Virus record (IMG/VR): IMGVR_UViG_3300044980_000068
Coordinates: 1 to 46,013 of that record
DNA from: a virus
Strand: one strand, 5' to 3'
Length of the DNA stretch: 46,013 nt
In this document: positions 6,398 through 14,114 of the stretch, in pieces
How the letters are laid out: every line of letters begins with the position of its first letter
How positions within the stretch are numbered: the first letter of the stretch is position 1
Translations under genes and position numbers: made by a program
The notes under the pieces: generated by a model
The model's input: the letters and a program-made list of their open reading frames with translations, nothing else
Database searches by the model: none
What the model was told of the DNA's origin: nothing

Positions 6398-7059
6398 TGC
6401 CAAAGAACACCACGTCCGCTATTACACGCGCGCGCGATGATGTAGTCGCTTCCGGTAAGGATCCGGTGTGTCAGTGGAGATTCGCCCGATATAAGGGTGG
6501 ACAGACGATGAAGAGTATTGCTACTGAGGACGGCGTGAGTTTGTCGGTGGTGCGGGACAGCATTAAAGATGTGGCAATGTTCAATTCGATGTTCAATGAA
6601 AAGTTTCTTCAGGCTGGCGAAATCCAGATGCTTGAGGAGCTTCGAGGTTTGAAGCGTTTGGCGATTGAAGGTGCGTTAAAGGCGGAAACGGTTTATCGCG
6701 ACCCGGAAACAAATAAGGAGATTGCGCGGGAACCGAATACCGAGGCGCAGTTGCGCGCGGTGGAGATCTTGAACGAAGAGTTGGCAACGATTGTTGGTAG
6801 CCACAAAGGGCCGGGAATTGCTGTCAACGTAAACCAGCAGCAGAACAATAACAACGTGTCCGCGTCGGATGCCGGCATGAGTTTTGAAAACGTGCTGCGG
6901 AAGGTGCAGGCGAAGCGTAGTAAGAATCTGGAATTGCCGGCCGCAGCGCCGGAACAGCTTCCCCCGCCATCGCGAAACGCATTGGAAGATTTGGACATAG
7001 AGATCGAACCGGAGGGGGTTGAGGTTGAAAGTAGACCGGAAAGATCCGTATCTCAATGA
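6397..7059 (+). CDS. Terminase small subunit (probable)
   Basis: 220 aa, GTG start overlapping the previous TAG. Residues ~30-60 form a helix-turn-helix-like segment (GQTMKSIATEDGVSLSVVRDSI), followed by long helices that could build the ring oligomer, and a Pro-rich tail. Small terminase subunits recognise the packaging site on phage DNA and regulate the large subunit. The call rests on the HTH, the helical make-up and the position directly before the large subunit, which it overlaps by about 40 nt. Sequence identity across such proteins is low. Confidence 0.55.
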   Translation: MPKNTTSAITRARDDVVASGKDPVCQWRFARYKGGQTMKSIATEDGVSLSVVRDSIKDVAMFNSMFNEKFLQAGEIQMLEELRGLKRLAIEGALKAETVYRDPETNKEIAREPNTEAQLRAVEILNEELATIVGSHKGPGIAVNVNQQQNNNNVSASDAGMSFENVLRKVQAKRSKNLELPAAAPEQLPPPSRNALEDLDIEIEPEGVEVESRPERSVSQ

Positions 7060-9073
7060 GGCCATTGAAGTACTCGATCGCCATATTGAACGTGCAAAGG
7101 GAGATTCGCGCCTTGCATATACTTATCTTTCCAAAAGCGAAACGGATTTTGTCATTCAGGAAGTTGAGCGCTGCCTAGATTTCCGCTATTACTCCGAAAA
7201 CTACCACGTCATCCAATCTGAATTTGAAGGTCTGAAGTGTCTTTTTCCGTGGTGGGAAAGCCAAGAAATTCTTTACGGTTACGTTCTTGAAGAGCAAGCC
7301 GCTGGCCGGCCTGTAAAACTCTTAGTGTTGAAAGCGCGCCAAGAAGGAATTTCTGAATTTTCGCAAGCGATGCTTTTTCACAAAACGATCTTCACTGAAG
7401 CCTGTAACACCCTTATCGTTGCGCAAGAACCAAAACAGTCCGACTACATTTTTGGTAAGTCCCGAAGCGCGTTGAGTGCGTTGCCGTGGTGGATGCGACC
7501 TGAAGTACGGTATGAGGAAGCCGGGTATCAAATTGTTTTCGACCGTCGCCGCGACATCGATCGCATGATGGATCCTGGACTGCAATCGAGAATCATTGTT
7601 GAGTCAGCAAATAAAATGTCGGGAGTTAGCGTTGGTAAAACGATTCGTGCCTGCCACTTGACTGAGTTGGCCGAGTGGTACAACCCTGGCGTTTTTTCTC
7701 AAGACATCAACCCGACCATGAATGCGCCGGATCTTCTAGCGATTGCTGAGTCCACGGCAAAAGGGCGCACCGGATTTTGGTATCGGTATTACAAGGCCGC
7801 GATGAAATCAAACATCGACGGATGGCGTGCGGTGTTTATTGAATTCTTCCGCGTGAAAAAGTACTCGCTGCCGATTCCAAAGGACGTAAAGTTTGAGCTT
7901 ACTGAAGATGAGGTCAAATTACGCGAGAAGGTGAAGAAAGAAGCCAGCCACGTTTTGACGAATGAGCAGTTTTATTGGCGGCGGGAAAAGATCAAAGTAT
8001 TTATTGCGGCCGATGGTGATGAGTGGAAATTCTTTGAGCAATATCCCCTTAACTGGGTAGAAGCATTTCAGAGCAGCGGGCGGTGTGCGTTTGATCGCCG
8101 CAAACTTCAGAAGATGCTTGAGACGCAATGCGTTCCGCCAAAGTGGTACGGCGAAATTAGTTTGGATAGGGATAAGGGAAAGATTCGTCCAGCGGTTCGG
8201 TTGACGGAAGTTAGTGATGGAAGTATTGTACCGCCCGCTGAGTTTTATGGATCTCGCTTGTACGTTTGGGAGCAGCCCGAAGATGGAGCTGAATATTATT
8301 TGGGTGCCGACGTTGCCGCTGGAATTGTTGGCATGGATTATTCATGTGCTCAAATCTTGAAGATTGGTCGCGGTCTGAATCCGGACGTGCAGGTTGCTGA
8401 GTGGCATGGGTGGATCAACCCTACGCCGTTTGCTGGCGTAGTTGCCGCACTTGGATATTGGTATCGTACTTGTGAAGTTTCGGTTGAGGGTAATAGCGAC
8501 GTTGGCGGTATGACCAATCAAGAGCTGATGCGTGTTATTGAGTATCCGAATATTTTCCTCTGGAAACACTACGATAAGGTCAAGAATTTCGTGACATCGT
8601 TTTTCGGGTGGTACACCAATCGTAAGTCGCGCGGCCAGTTGATTACAGCGTGGAAGGAAGCGATTGACGACGGAACGATCATAATTCGCAGCGAAAATCT
8701 AATTGATGAGTGTTTGGATTTTACGAATGAAGATGGTGGAAAGCGTTTTGAGGCTGGCGAAGAAAACGACGACCGATTATTTGGGGGGATGATTTCCCGT
8801 TGGTGTGCTCACGATATGGATTGGGGTATGGAAAACTCGCGTCCAAATTCGGACGGAGAAGAGGAAACACCGGAGCAGAGGGCAAGGAAGAAGCGCATGG
8901 ATTACGCGAACACAGAATACTCTCCGCTGTTTGATGGCGCGCACCGTAAAACTGGAAAAACTTCAGCGCCGACAAGCGTGATACAGATTGCCGACGCGGT
9001 GGCGGAAAACTATTTCAATTCTAGGTCGAGTTCGGGTACGACTGCACCTGGCGATGATTGGAAGTTAACTTGA
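7019..9073 (+). CDS. terL: Terminase large subunit
   Basis: 684 aa DNA-packaging motor. The N-terminal ATPase has a variant Walker A KARQEGIS (residues 105-112) and a Walker B/catalytic Glu region HLTELAEW (213-220), with a coupling motif SxAKGR at about residue 243. The C-terminal RNase H-like nuclease shows the first acidic ligand in LGADVAAG (Asp431) and a second in VEGNSDVGG. It cuts concatemers and drives DNA into the prohead through the portal encoded downstream. TTG 7019 is used; TTG 7025 is better spaced (9 nt) from the GGAGG at 7011-7015. An imperfect palindrome lies within the gene at 8840-8855. Confidence 0.92.
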   Translation: MRLKVDRKDPYLNEAIEVLDRHIERAKGDSRLAYTYLSKSETDFVIQEVERCLDFRYYSENYHVIQSEFEGLKCLFPWWESQEILYGYVLEEQAAGRPVKLLVLKARQEGISEFSQAMLFHKTIFTEACNTLIVAQEPKQSDYIFGKSRSALSALPWWMRPEVRYEEAGYQIVFDRRRDIDRMMDPGLQSRIIVESANKMSGVSVGKTIRACHLTELAEWYNPGVFSQDINPTMNAPDLLAIAESTAKGRTGFWYRYYKAAMKSNIDGWRAVFIEFFRVKKYSLPIPKDVKFELTEDEVKLREKVKKEASHVLTNEQFYWRREKIKVFIAADGDEWKFFEQYPLNWVEAFQSSGRCAFDRRKLQKMLETQCVPPKWYGEISLDRDKGKIRPAVRLTEVSDGSIVPPAEFYGSRLYVWEQPEDGAEYYLGADVAAGIVGMDYSCAQILKIGRGLNPDVQVAEWHGWINPTPFAGVVAALGYWYRTCEVSVEGNSDVGGMTNQELMRVIEYPNIFLWKHYDKVKNFVTSFFGWYTNRKSRGQLITAWKEAIDDGTIIIRSENLIDECLDFTNEDGGKRFEAGEENDDRLFGGMISRWCAHDMDWGMENSRPNSDGEEETPEQRARKKRMDYANTEYSPLFDGAHRKTGKTSAPTSVIQIADAVAENYFNSRSSSGTTAPGDDWKLT
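8840..8855. repeat. Dispersed palindrome, copy 5 (15/16)
   Basis: CGTCCAAATTCGGACG inside the terminase large subunit gene, read as RPNSDG. Confidence 0.85.
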
Positions 9074-9086
9074 GGAGGAAACGGCG

Positions 9087-9719
9087 ATGGGAAACGTAAC
9101 GCACAATATTGGATGTCCAGATTGTCGGGATCAGGGTAAAGGCGATGTTCGTTTGCAGACGCGCGAAGAAGGCGGTGGTGGGTATTTCTGTCCAAACGGC
9201 CACAAGTTTATGGACATGGGCGAATTGAAAGACCGTAATCCGAAGATGTTGAAGTTTCAAGCGCCATTGCCGCGGCCGATGGAGAATGCGAAGGACTTGA
9301 AACTTACCATGCCCGGCGATGCGCTGGAATTTCTCAATAGCAAGTTTGGCACGAGACTTAATGCGGCGGCGACTGCTATGTTGACGGCGATGGCCGATCC
9401 TGATGCGTTCATTGTGGATACGATGAGTGTGCATCGCCTGATGGAGCATTTGGGGGCGAAGCCGACGAGCGGCGAAGCTCTTGTTGGTATGGTGTTTTCG
9501 ATGAAAACCGACCGGGATCAATTTCGCAAGGAACGTGACGAATTGAAGGCTGGCGGGAAGGTTTCCGGTGGCGAAACCAGCGGTAAGGGACTTAAATTGG
9601 ATTTTGAAGTTGACCAAATTGTTGCCCTTTCTGAAATAGCAAAGCGAAAATCACTTTCAATTAAAGAATATCTGGAGCAGTATTTGAGCGTTGCGATCCG
9701 AGATGGTTGGCTAACCTAA
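9087..9719 (+). CDS. Zinc-ribbon protein between terminase and portal
   Basis: 210 aa. A strong GAGGAGG precedes ATG 9087. The N-terminus carries CPDC (residues 10-13) and CPNGH (about 35-39), consistent with a zinc ribbon. The middle is helical (ALEFLNSKFGTRLNAAATAMLTAM) and the C-terminus has a short ribbon-helix-helix-like section (ALSEIAKRKSLSIKEYLEQYL). The two possible nucleic-acid-binding ends suggest a DNA- or RNA-associated role in packaging or regulation; the function is not known. Confidence 0.6.
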   Translation: MGNVTHNIGCPDCRDQGKGDVRLQTREEGGGGYFCPNGHKFMDMGELKDRNPKMLKFQAPLPRPMENAKDLKLTMPGDALEFLNSKFGTRLNAAATAMLTAMADPDAFIVDTMSVHRLMEHLGAKPTSGEALVGMVFSMKTDRDQFRKERDELKAGGKVSGGETSGKGLKLDFEVDQIVALSEIAKRKSLSIKEYLEQYLSVAIRDGWLT

Positions 9720-9721
9720 AA

Positions 9722-11656
9722 ATGTCATCGTCGCCATTCCTTCCCGAAATTCCACAAAACCCGGCTGACGCCGCGAAGGGCGACGCTCTCGCCAAAGTAA
9801 AGGCGTGGGAAGCGCGCACAAACCTTTGGCTTGAAGGCGCGTATGAAGAAGCCAAGTACGAAGTCGCGCAGAACGAAGACGTCAAAGACCAAAACCGTTA
9901 CATCGAGTATTTCATGGGCAAGCAATGGCCCGGCGCCCGTCCGACCTACCGATCGTCCCCGGTAGACAATCGCGTGTGGCGCTTGGTGTGGGAATTGGTT
10001 TCGCTGCTCACGGATATTCGCCCCACGTTTGAAGTTCGCACAGGAAACTCGGAATACTCAAAGCACGCGGATATCGTGAACAAGACGATGCGATCGTGGT
10101 GGCTGAATTCCGATTCCGACATGATGCTCGCGTTCATTATCCTGTACTCGATTCTGACAACCGGGTACGGCAAGCTCGCGTGGAATCCGGATTTGCGGCA
10201 AGGAATGGGCGACTTCAATTTGCTGCCGATTGGCCCGCTTGGGCTTTTGCCGTTGAAGCCGGTTAACAGCTTGCAGTCGTCGCAAGTGGTGATTGAGGAC
10301 ACGGTAAAACCGCTTGGATGGGTAAAGAAGCGCTTCCCGATAACTGCGGCGAATTTGAGGCCCGACGTTGAACTTTCCCGCTATTCAATTCCTTCGCAAG
10401 CGCCCGCTCATATGGCGCAGGCATCGTTTGAATTACTGTCTCCGCAAATGCAGCGTGTGATTGGTGGACCGCCGCAAGCAATGGCGACATCATTCCCGAT
10501 GGTTCGTTACCGGGAATTCTGGACACAGGATTGGACAGTCAACGAATCGAACGTGATGGTCACGGTTGGTCCACCGGATAAGAACTGGTCGTACAAGGTG
10601 AAGCCGGGTGAGTTGCTGTATCCCCGCGGGCGACTGTTCATCAAAGCTGGCCGGGATCTGTTGCACGATGGCCCGAATCCTTACTGGCACGGGATGTATC
10701 CATACGAAGCGGTGCGGTTGAATGCGGTGCCGTGGCAGTTTTTAGGCGTTTCAGAATTACGTCCGCTTCTTCCTTTACAAGATATTATCAACAACACTCT
10801 CGCTGGCGTGCTCGACATGATTCGCAAAGCGGTGAACCCGCCGTTCGTTGCGCCAAAGAATGCGTTCTCTGATTCCGTGATGACGTCGCTTGACTGGTCG
10901 ATGCCGGGAGCGAAAGCAACGTACAGCCAGCTCGCGCAGCACAAACCGGAATGGATGCAGGTTCCACAGTTGCCGGCATTCGTGATGCAGGTTGTTCAAA
11001 TGGCATCGCGCGAGATGGATCAGTCTTCGGGAGTTGCGGCCGTTGACGAAGCCGTGCGAAAGAATCAGGTACCCGGCGGTGATACGCTTGAGCAAATCCG
11101 CGAGACAAAACAAACGCCGGTTCGTTTGAAGGGCCGCAATATTGAAGTCTTTCTGCGTACGTTGGGGCAGATGCAGGTATTCAATGTGTTCCAATTTTAC
11201 GGTGTCCGCCGGCGCATGTTTATGTTTGGGAATGAAGGTACGGTGCCGGAGGATTTTGATTGGGATCCGGACACAATGGTTCCCGCCGGCAAGGATCCAA
11301 TTGAATTTGCGCGAAACTTTAGTTTCCTGATTCAGCAAGGTTCGTTACTCAACGTGAATCGCGTTGAACGCGCGGCGACGTTACAGCGGTTGCGCGTGAT
11401 GAAGGACATCGATCGTCGCAGCTTATACGCCGGCTTGGATGTTGGTGTGGATGTTGATGAAGTCGAGAAGAATTTGAAGAACGAGCAACTTGAGCAGGCT
11501 GGTATTATGGCGCAGAGCCAAATGATTTTGAAGGCTGCGCAGGTTGCCGCGGCGCAAGGCGATCCAAAGACTGCGGCGATTTTGCAGGCGCTTGTAAATA
11601 TTGGCGCGCCGCCGATTACGGTGACAGATGAAAACCAACAACAGGTGGGCGCGTAA
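9722..11656 (+). CDS. Portal protein
   Basis: About 644 aa. Forms the dodecameric ring at one capsid vertex through which DNA enters and leaves. Recognisable features are the N-terminal helical region with YFMGKQWP, the stem-like segment DIINNTLAGVLDMIRKAVNPP, the section with PGGDTLEQIRETKQTPVRLKGRNIEVFLRTL, and a long C-terminal helix rich in Gln/Ala. The length fits the P22/podovirus type. ATG 9722 is preferred because TTG 9707 overlaps the upstream gene without a spaced ribosome binding site. The stop overlaps the next ATG (TAATG). Confidence 0.85.
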   Translation: MSSSPFLPEIPQNPADAAKGDALAKVKAWEARTNLWLEGAYEEAKYEVAQNEDVKDQNRYIEYFMGKQWPGARPTYRSSPVDNRVWRLVWELVSLLTDIRPTFEVRTGNSEYSKHADIVNKTMRSWWLNSDSDMMLAFIILYSILTTGYGKLAWNPDLRQGMGDFNLLPIGPLGLLPLKPVNSLQSSQVVIEDTVKPLGWVKKRFPITAANLRPDVELSRYSIPSQAPAHMAQASFELLSPQMQRVIGGPPQAMATSFPMVRYREFWTQDWTVNESNVMVTVGPPDKNWSYKVKPGELLYPRGRLFIKAGRDLLHDGPNPYWHGMYPYEAVRLNAVPWQFLGVSELRPLLPLQDIINNTLAGVLDMIRKAVNPPFVAPKNAFSDSVMTSLDWSMPGAKATYSQLAQHKPEWMQVPQLPAFVMQVVQMASREMDQSSGVAAVDEAVRKNQVPGGDTLEQIRETKQTPVRLKGRNIEVFLRTLGQMQVFNVFQFYGVRRRMFMFGNEGTVPEDFDWDPDTMVPAGKDPIEFARNFSFLIQQGSLLNVNRVERAATLQRLRVMKDIDRRSLYAGLDVGVDVDEVEKNLKNEQLEQAGIMAQSQMILKAAQVAAAQGDPKTAAILQALVNIGAPPITVTDENQQQVGA

Positions 11657-11844
11657 TGGCGTTTCTTTATAAAGGCGATAATGAGCTTGAGATCCAAGAA
11701 CAGACGCGTGTGCCTGATGAGGTTTATGATGCGTTTGTTGGATTCTTGCGTGCGGCTGATAAGCCTTCCGGAAATATTACGATTGATTTTAAGAATGGCG
11801 GAATCGCTGGTGTGAAATCGACGGTGACAAAAATCCTAAAGTAA
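11656..11844 (+). CDS. Small hypothetical protein
   Basis: 62 aa, starting in the TAATG junction with the portal stop. A short acidic alpha/beta chain (VPDEVYDAFVGFLRAADK, NITIDFKNGGIAGVK). No motif recognised. It is the last gene before the promoter/terminator gap. Confidence 0.6.
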   Translation: MAFLYKGDNELEIQEQTRVPDEVYDAFVGFLRAADKPSGNITIDFKNGGIAGVKSTVTKILK

Positions 11845-11872
11845 CTTTTCAAGCACAGCGGTTTGTTGTAGA

Positions 11873-11902
11873 TTGACGCAACATACGGTTTGCTGTTTTA
11901 CT
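11873..11902 (+). promoter_or_regulatory. Candidate sigma70-type promoter
   Basis: TTGACG (11873-11878) is followed 18 bp later by TTTACT (11897-11902), with an extended -10 TGT at 11894-11896. It sits in the 156 nt gap after the portal cluster and reads toward the hairpin and terminator at 11925-11991. This is the best promoter match seen in the window. Confidence 0.45.
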
Positions 11903-11908
11903 CAATTC

Positions 11909-11991
11909 GCACAACGGCTCCGAGTCGGATTCCTGAAAGGGTCGATCCGAAATTAGCCCAAGCGCCAAAAGCGTTTGGGCTTTTTGTTTTT
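11909..11991 (+). ncRNA. Candidate ~80-nt small RNA or attenuated leader
   Basis: From the predicted start to the terminator the transcript has two hairpins. The first is TCGGAT (11925-11930) with ATCCGA (11945-11950), with an inner CCT-GAA-AGG stem. The second is the terminator stem. No open reading frame with a ribosome binding site lies inside. It may be a phage small RNA, or a leader that limits read-through into the capsid genes. It was examined as a tRNA and does not fold as one. Confidence 0.35.
11955..11991 (+). terminator. Intrinsic (Rho-independent) terminator
   Basis: An 11-bp stem, AGCCCAAGCGC (11955-11965) with GCGTTTGGGCT (11971-11981) and one G-T wobble, with loop CAAAA. It is followed directly by a T-rich tract TTTTTGTTTTT. 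This is the only textbook + strand terminator in the window, and it separates the terminase/portal block from the capsid block. The next gene's ribosome binding site starts right after it. Confidence 0.85.
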
Positions 11992-12000
11992 GGGAGAGAG

Positions 12001-12225
12001 ATGGCAAAGAACTGGATTGCGAAAGCGGTTTCAAAGCATCCTGGATCCTTTAGTCGCTCTGCCGAAAAAGCGGGGAAAAGTACATCAGCCTTCGCACATG
12101 AACATGAAGGTGATTCAGGGAAAACTGGAAAACGGGCACGTCTTGCACTAACACTCATGTCAATGCGCCACAAAGGTTCCCGCCCGAAATCAGGGCGCAA
12201 TTCTAATCGGGGGTCGTCGCGATGA
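12001..12225 (+). CDS. Small basic phage protein
   Basis: 74 aa. ATG 12001 follows GGGAGAGAG right after the terminator. The chain WIAKAVSKHPGSF...AGKS...FA...RARLALTLMSMRHK matches the pattern of a common small phage protein of unknown function with an N-terminal WI-K-A--HPG motif. The Arg/Ser-rich tail suggests nucleic acid or capsid binding. It ends in ATGA with the next gene. Confidence 0.6.
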   Translation: MAKNWIAKAVSKHPGSFSRSAEKAGKSTSAFAHEHEGDSGKTGKRARLALTLMSMRHKGSRPKSGRNSNRGSSR

Positions 12226-12350
12226 AAGAACACGAAGAGAAAAAGGAAGAGCGCAAGGAAGAAAAGAAGGAAGAGCGCAAAGAAAAAGGCAAGCGCCACG
12301 GAAAACGCGAAGGCAAGCGCCATGAAGGACGTTCCAGCGGTCGGCGCTAA
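12222..12350 (+). CDS. Very highly charged 42-residue protein
   Basis: Starts in the ATGA junction. Almost the whole chain is Lys, Glu and Arg: repeats of KEER/KEEK in the first half, then a basic KGKRHGKREGKRH segment. It would be a single charged helix with a nucleic-acid-binding tail. The translational coupling supports it as a real gene, but the low complexity leaves doubt. Confidence 0.5.
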   Translation: MKEHEEKKEERKEEKKEERKEKGKRHGKREGKRHEGRSSGRR

Positions 12351-12407
12351 GTAGTCCAATTTTCTCGTTGTCAGTTTGGGATCTTGATTTCACCCGGAGG
12401 GCTTATC

Positions 12408-12593
12408 ATGTCGGTCGAAAAAACACCGCGGGACAAGGGTTACGAAGGTCACGGGGAAGACAGCAAATTCCCGAATCTGGTTTCCAAAGGTACGGCGCAA
12501 ATGGTGGGAACTGCGTCGCCGCTTGCGGAGAACGCAACCAGCGTGAACTCGAAGACGCCGACGATGGAACACGGCGCCGGCGAACGTATTTAA
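12408..12593 (+). CDS. Small hypothetical protein
   Basis: 61 aa. GGAGGG lies 6 bases before ATG 12408. Polar, Gly/Thr/Ser-rich and without predicted stable elements. The stop is followed after two bases by an exact copy of the palindrome (12596-12611). Confidence 0.55.
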   Translation: MSVEKTPRDKGYEGHGEDSKFPNLVSKGTAQMVGTASPLAENATSVNSKTPTMEHGAGERI

Positions 12594-12595
12594 CG

Positions 12596-12611
12596 CGTCC
12601 AAATTTGGACG
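12596..12611. repeat. Dispersed palindrome, copy 6 (exact)
   Basis: Exact, with the 18-mer also exact, two bases after the stop at 12593 and before the next start at 12624. Confidence 0.95.
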
Positions 12612-12623
12612 CCGTGAGGCTTG

Positions 12624-13055
12624 ATGTCAGCAACCGGTCCCCAACTTGAAAATCCGCCACCGATGTCGCCAAGTATTCAGGCGCAGATGGGTGGCAGCGG
12701 AGGCGGTGCAACAGCCGCAGTCGCGAAGGGGATTGCTGATCGTGCAAAGGCAGCACCGGGTCCAGGCGGTTCAACGCCACCGGATTTGCAAAGCACGATG
12801 GCCGCGCATCCACAAGGCGCGCTTCTTACGATGGCAGAGGCCACGCGCAAGGTTGCGCAGCAAATGGCGCGCATGAATCCGAAGTTCGCGCCGTATGCGC
12901 AGCGAATGATTCAGATCATGGATCAGGGTATGGGAGAAGTTACCGGAGAGAATTCGTCCGGGGCTTCTGCGGGGGATGGAAGTAATGGTCCGGCGTCCGC
13001 GAAGCCACCGCAGGATGGTGGTCAGTCGTCGCCGAATCCGGGGTTTCCTGGCTAA
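12624..13055 (+). CDS. Hypothetical head-region protein
   Basis: 143 aa. GTGAGG precedes ATG 12624. Gly/Pro-rich ends flank a helical core (LLTMAEATRKVAQQMARMNPKFAPYAQRMIQIMDQGM). Lying one gene upstream of the scaffold, it may be a head assembly or minor virion protein. No family recognised. Confidence 0.55.
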   Translation: MSATGPQLENPPPMSPSIQAQMGGSGGGATAAVAKGIADRAKAAPGPGGSTPPDLQSTMAAHPQGALLTMAEATRKVAQQMARMNPKFAPYAQRMIQIMDQGMGEVTGENSSGASAGDGSNGPASAKPPQDGGQSSPNPGFPG

Positions 13056-13129
13056 AAACCAGCGGAAGGGACCGCAGCCCGTTGCCTGATTGACGGGAAG
13101 GTTCCGCAGCCAACGGGGAGAATACGAAC
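13056..13129 (+). promoter_or_regulatory. Leader of scaffold gene with RBS-overlapping hairpin
   Basis: CCCGTTG (13078-13084) can pair with CAACGGG (13111-13117), whose last bases overlap the GGGGAG ribosome binding site. The loop contains GCCTGATTGAC, an 11-mer also present at 1795-1805. GGAAGGG, CCGCAGCC and CCTGA-type blocks also recur before the capsid gene. The stem may tune translation of the scaffold. Confidence 0.3.
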
Positions 13130-14020
13130 ATGGCATTGCCAAAAGAACTCGAAGAAATGATCGCTCTTTTACCGGCCGATGATCAGGCGACGATGCGTAC
13201 GCTTGCGGAAAAGAATCAGGTTGTGCGGGAAGGATATTTGCGGCAGGCGGATTACGATCGCCGACAGAATGAATTGAAGGCGGAGAAGGCGGCAGCAGCA
13301 GAGGCGCAAAAGAAGGCTGAAGCTGAAATCAAGAAAAATCAGGATTGGTTTAAGGAAAATGACGCTCGCAACAACAATAACATTGCCGAGCGTAACAAAT
13401 TTTTCAATGAGGCTACGGAGTTGAGATCGAAACTGGAAAATGCCGAGCGTGCAGTTGCCGCCGGCGGTACGGGTGCCGCGGACTCCAAAGTAATTATGGA
13501 TGCGGTTGAAGAGCGGTTCAAGAAAGCGCCGTATCTGAGTGACGCGCAAGCCCGCGCGATTGTGGCAGAGGAAACAGCAAAGGCGGTAGCTGCTGCGCGT
13601 GAGCAGTTCACCACGCAAACCATTCCGGCCATTATCAATTACAACTATGAAATATCAAAGATCATGCTCAAGCATGACAAGGAATTTGGCGAAGAATTCG
13701 ATCGTGAAAGCTTCTTGAAATTTGTTACGGAAAAAAATCTTGAGAATCGTGCGCCGCAAGATGTTTACGCTGAATGGGTTGCGCCGCGCCGGAATGAAGC
13801 GAAAGAGAAGAAATTGGTTGAGGACACCGAGAAGCGTGTACGGAGCGAGCGTGGCGTTCCCGGTGTTGGCGAAAGCAGGGAAGGATTGACGCCGGGTTCC
13901 GCGCCGGAAGATGGCGCGATGGTGGAATTCATCAAGCGCAGCAACGCCAATAAGACCAATGGCGCGGGCTATGGCGCGGCAGAAGCGGCAAACGCGCTTC
14001 GAGCTGAAGGAAAGATATAA
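13130..14020 (+). CDS. Scaffold protein (probable)
   Basis: 296 aa, placed directly upstream of the major capsid gene as scaffolds usually are. A long Ala/Lys/Glu-rich coiled coil covers about residues 45-110 (NELKAEKAAAAEAQKKAEAE, LRSKLENAERAV). A helical middle and a charged C-terminal part follow (KEKKLVEDTEKRVR), where capsid-binding helices normally sit. It would guide procapsid assembly and then leave. The call is from position, coiled coil and size; no catalytic residues are expected. Confidence 0.65.
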   Translation: MALPKELEEMIALLPADDQATMRTLAEKNQVVREGYLRQADYDRRQNELKAEKAAAAEAQKKAEAEIKKNQDWFKENDARNNNNIAERNKFFNEATELRSKLENAERAVAAGGTGAADSKVIMDAVEERFKKAPYLSDAQARAIVAEETAKAVAAAREQFTTQTIPAIINYNYEISKIMLKHDKEFGEEFDRESFLKFVTEKNLENRAPQDVYAEWVAPRRNEAKEKKLVEDTEKRVRSERGVPGVGESREGLTPGSAPEDGAMVEFIKRSNANKTNGAGYGAAEAANALRAEGKI

Positions 14021-14114
14021 ATTTGAGCGCGCGATGGAAGGGCCAGCGGCCCGCAGCCTGAACGCGTACAGGGAAAAGTAGCAGACGAATAAATCTGATT
14101 TTTGGAGGCTTGCC
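14021..14114 (+). promoter_or_regulatory. Leader of major capsid gene
   Basis: A 94 nt gap with a tight hairpin GGGCC-AGC-GGCCC (14040-14052) and blocks (GGAAGGG, CCGCAGCCTGA, ACAGGGAA) shared with the leader in front of the scaffold gene. GGAGG at 14104-14108 serves the TTG start. The repeated leader suggests common post-transcriptional control of the two most abundant head genes. Confidence 0.3.

Noticed and set aside
11900-11960. Possible tRNA before the terminator because of a GGGTCGATCC T-arm-like stretch
   Set aside because: No 7-bp acceptor stem, anticodon arm or D arm can be formed; the segment is better explained by a hairpin and terminator.
12353-12368. Half-site AGTCCAATTTT
   Set aside because: Only one arm of the palindrome is present; similar halves at 4607 and 24363 were also left out as chance.
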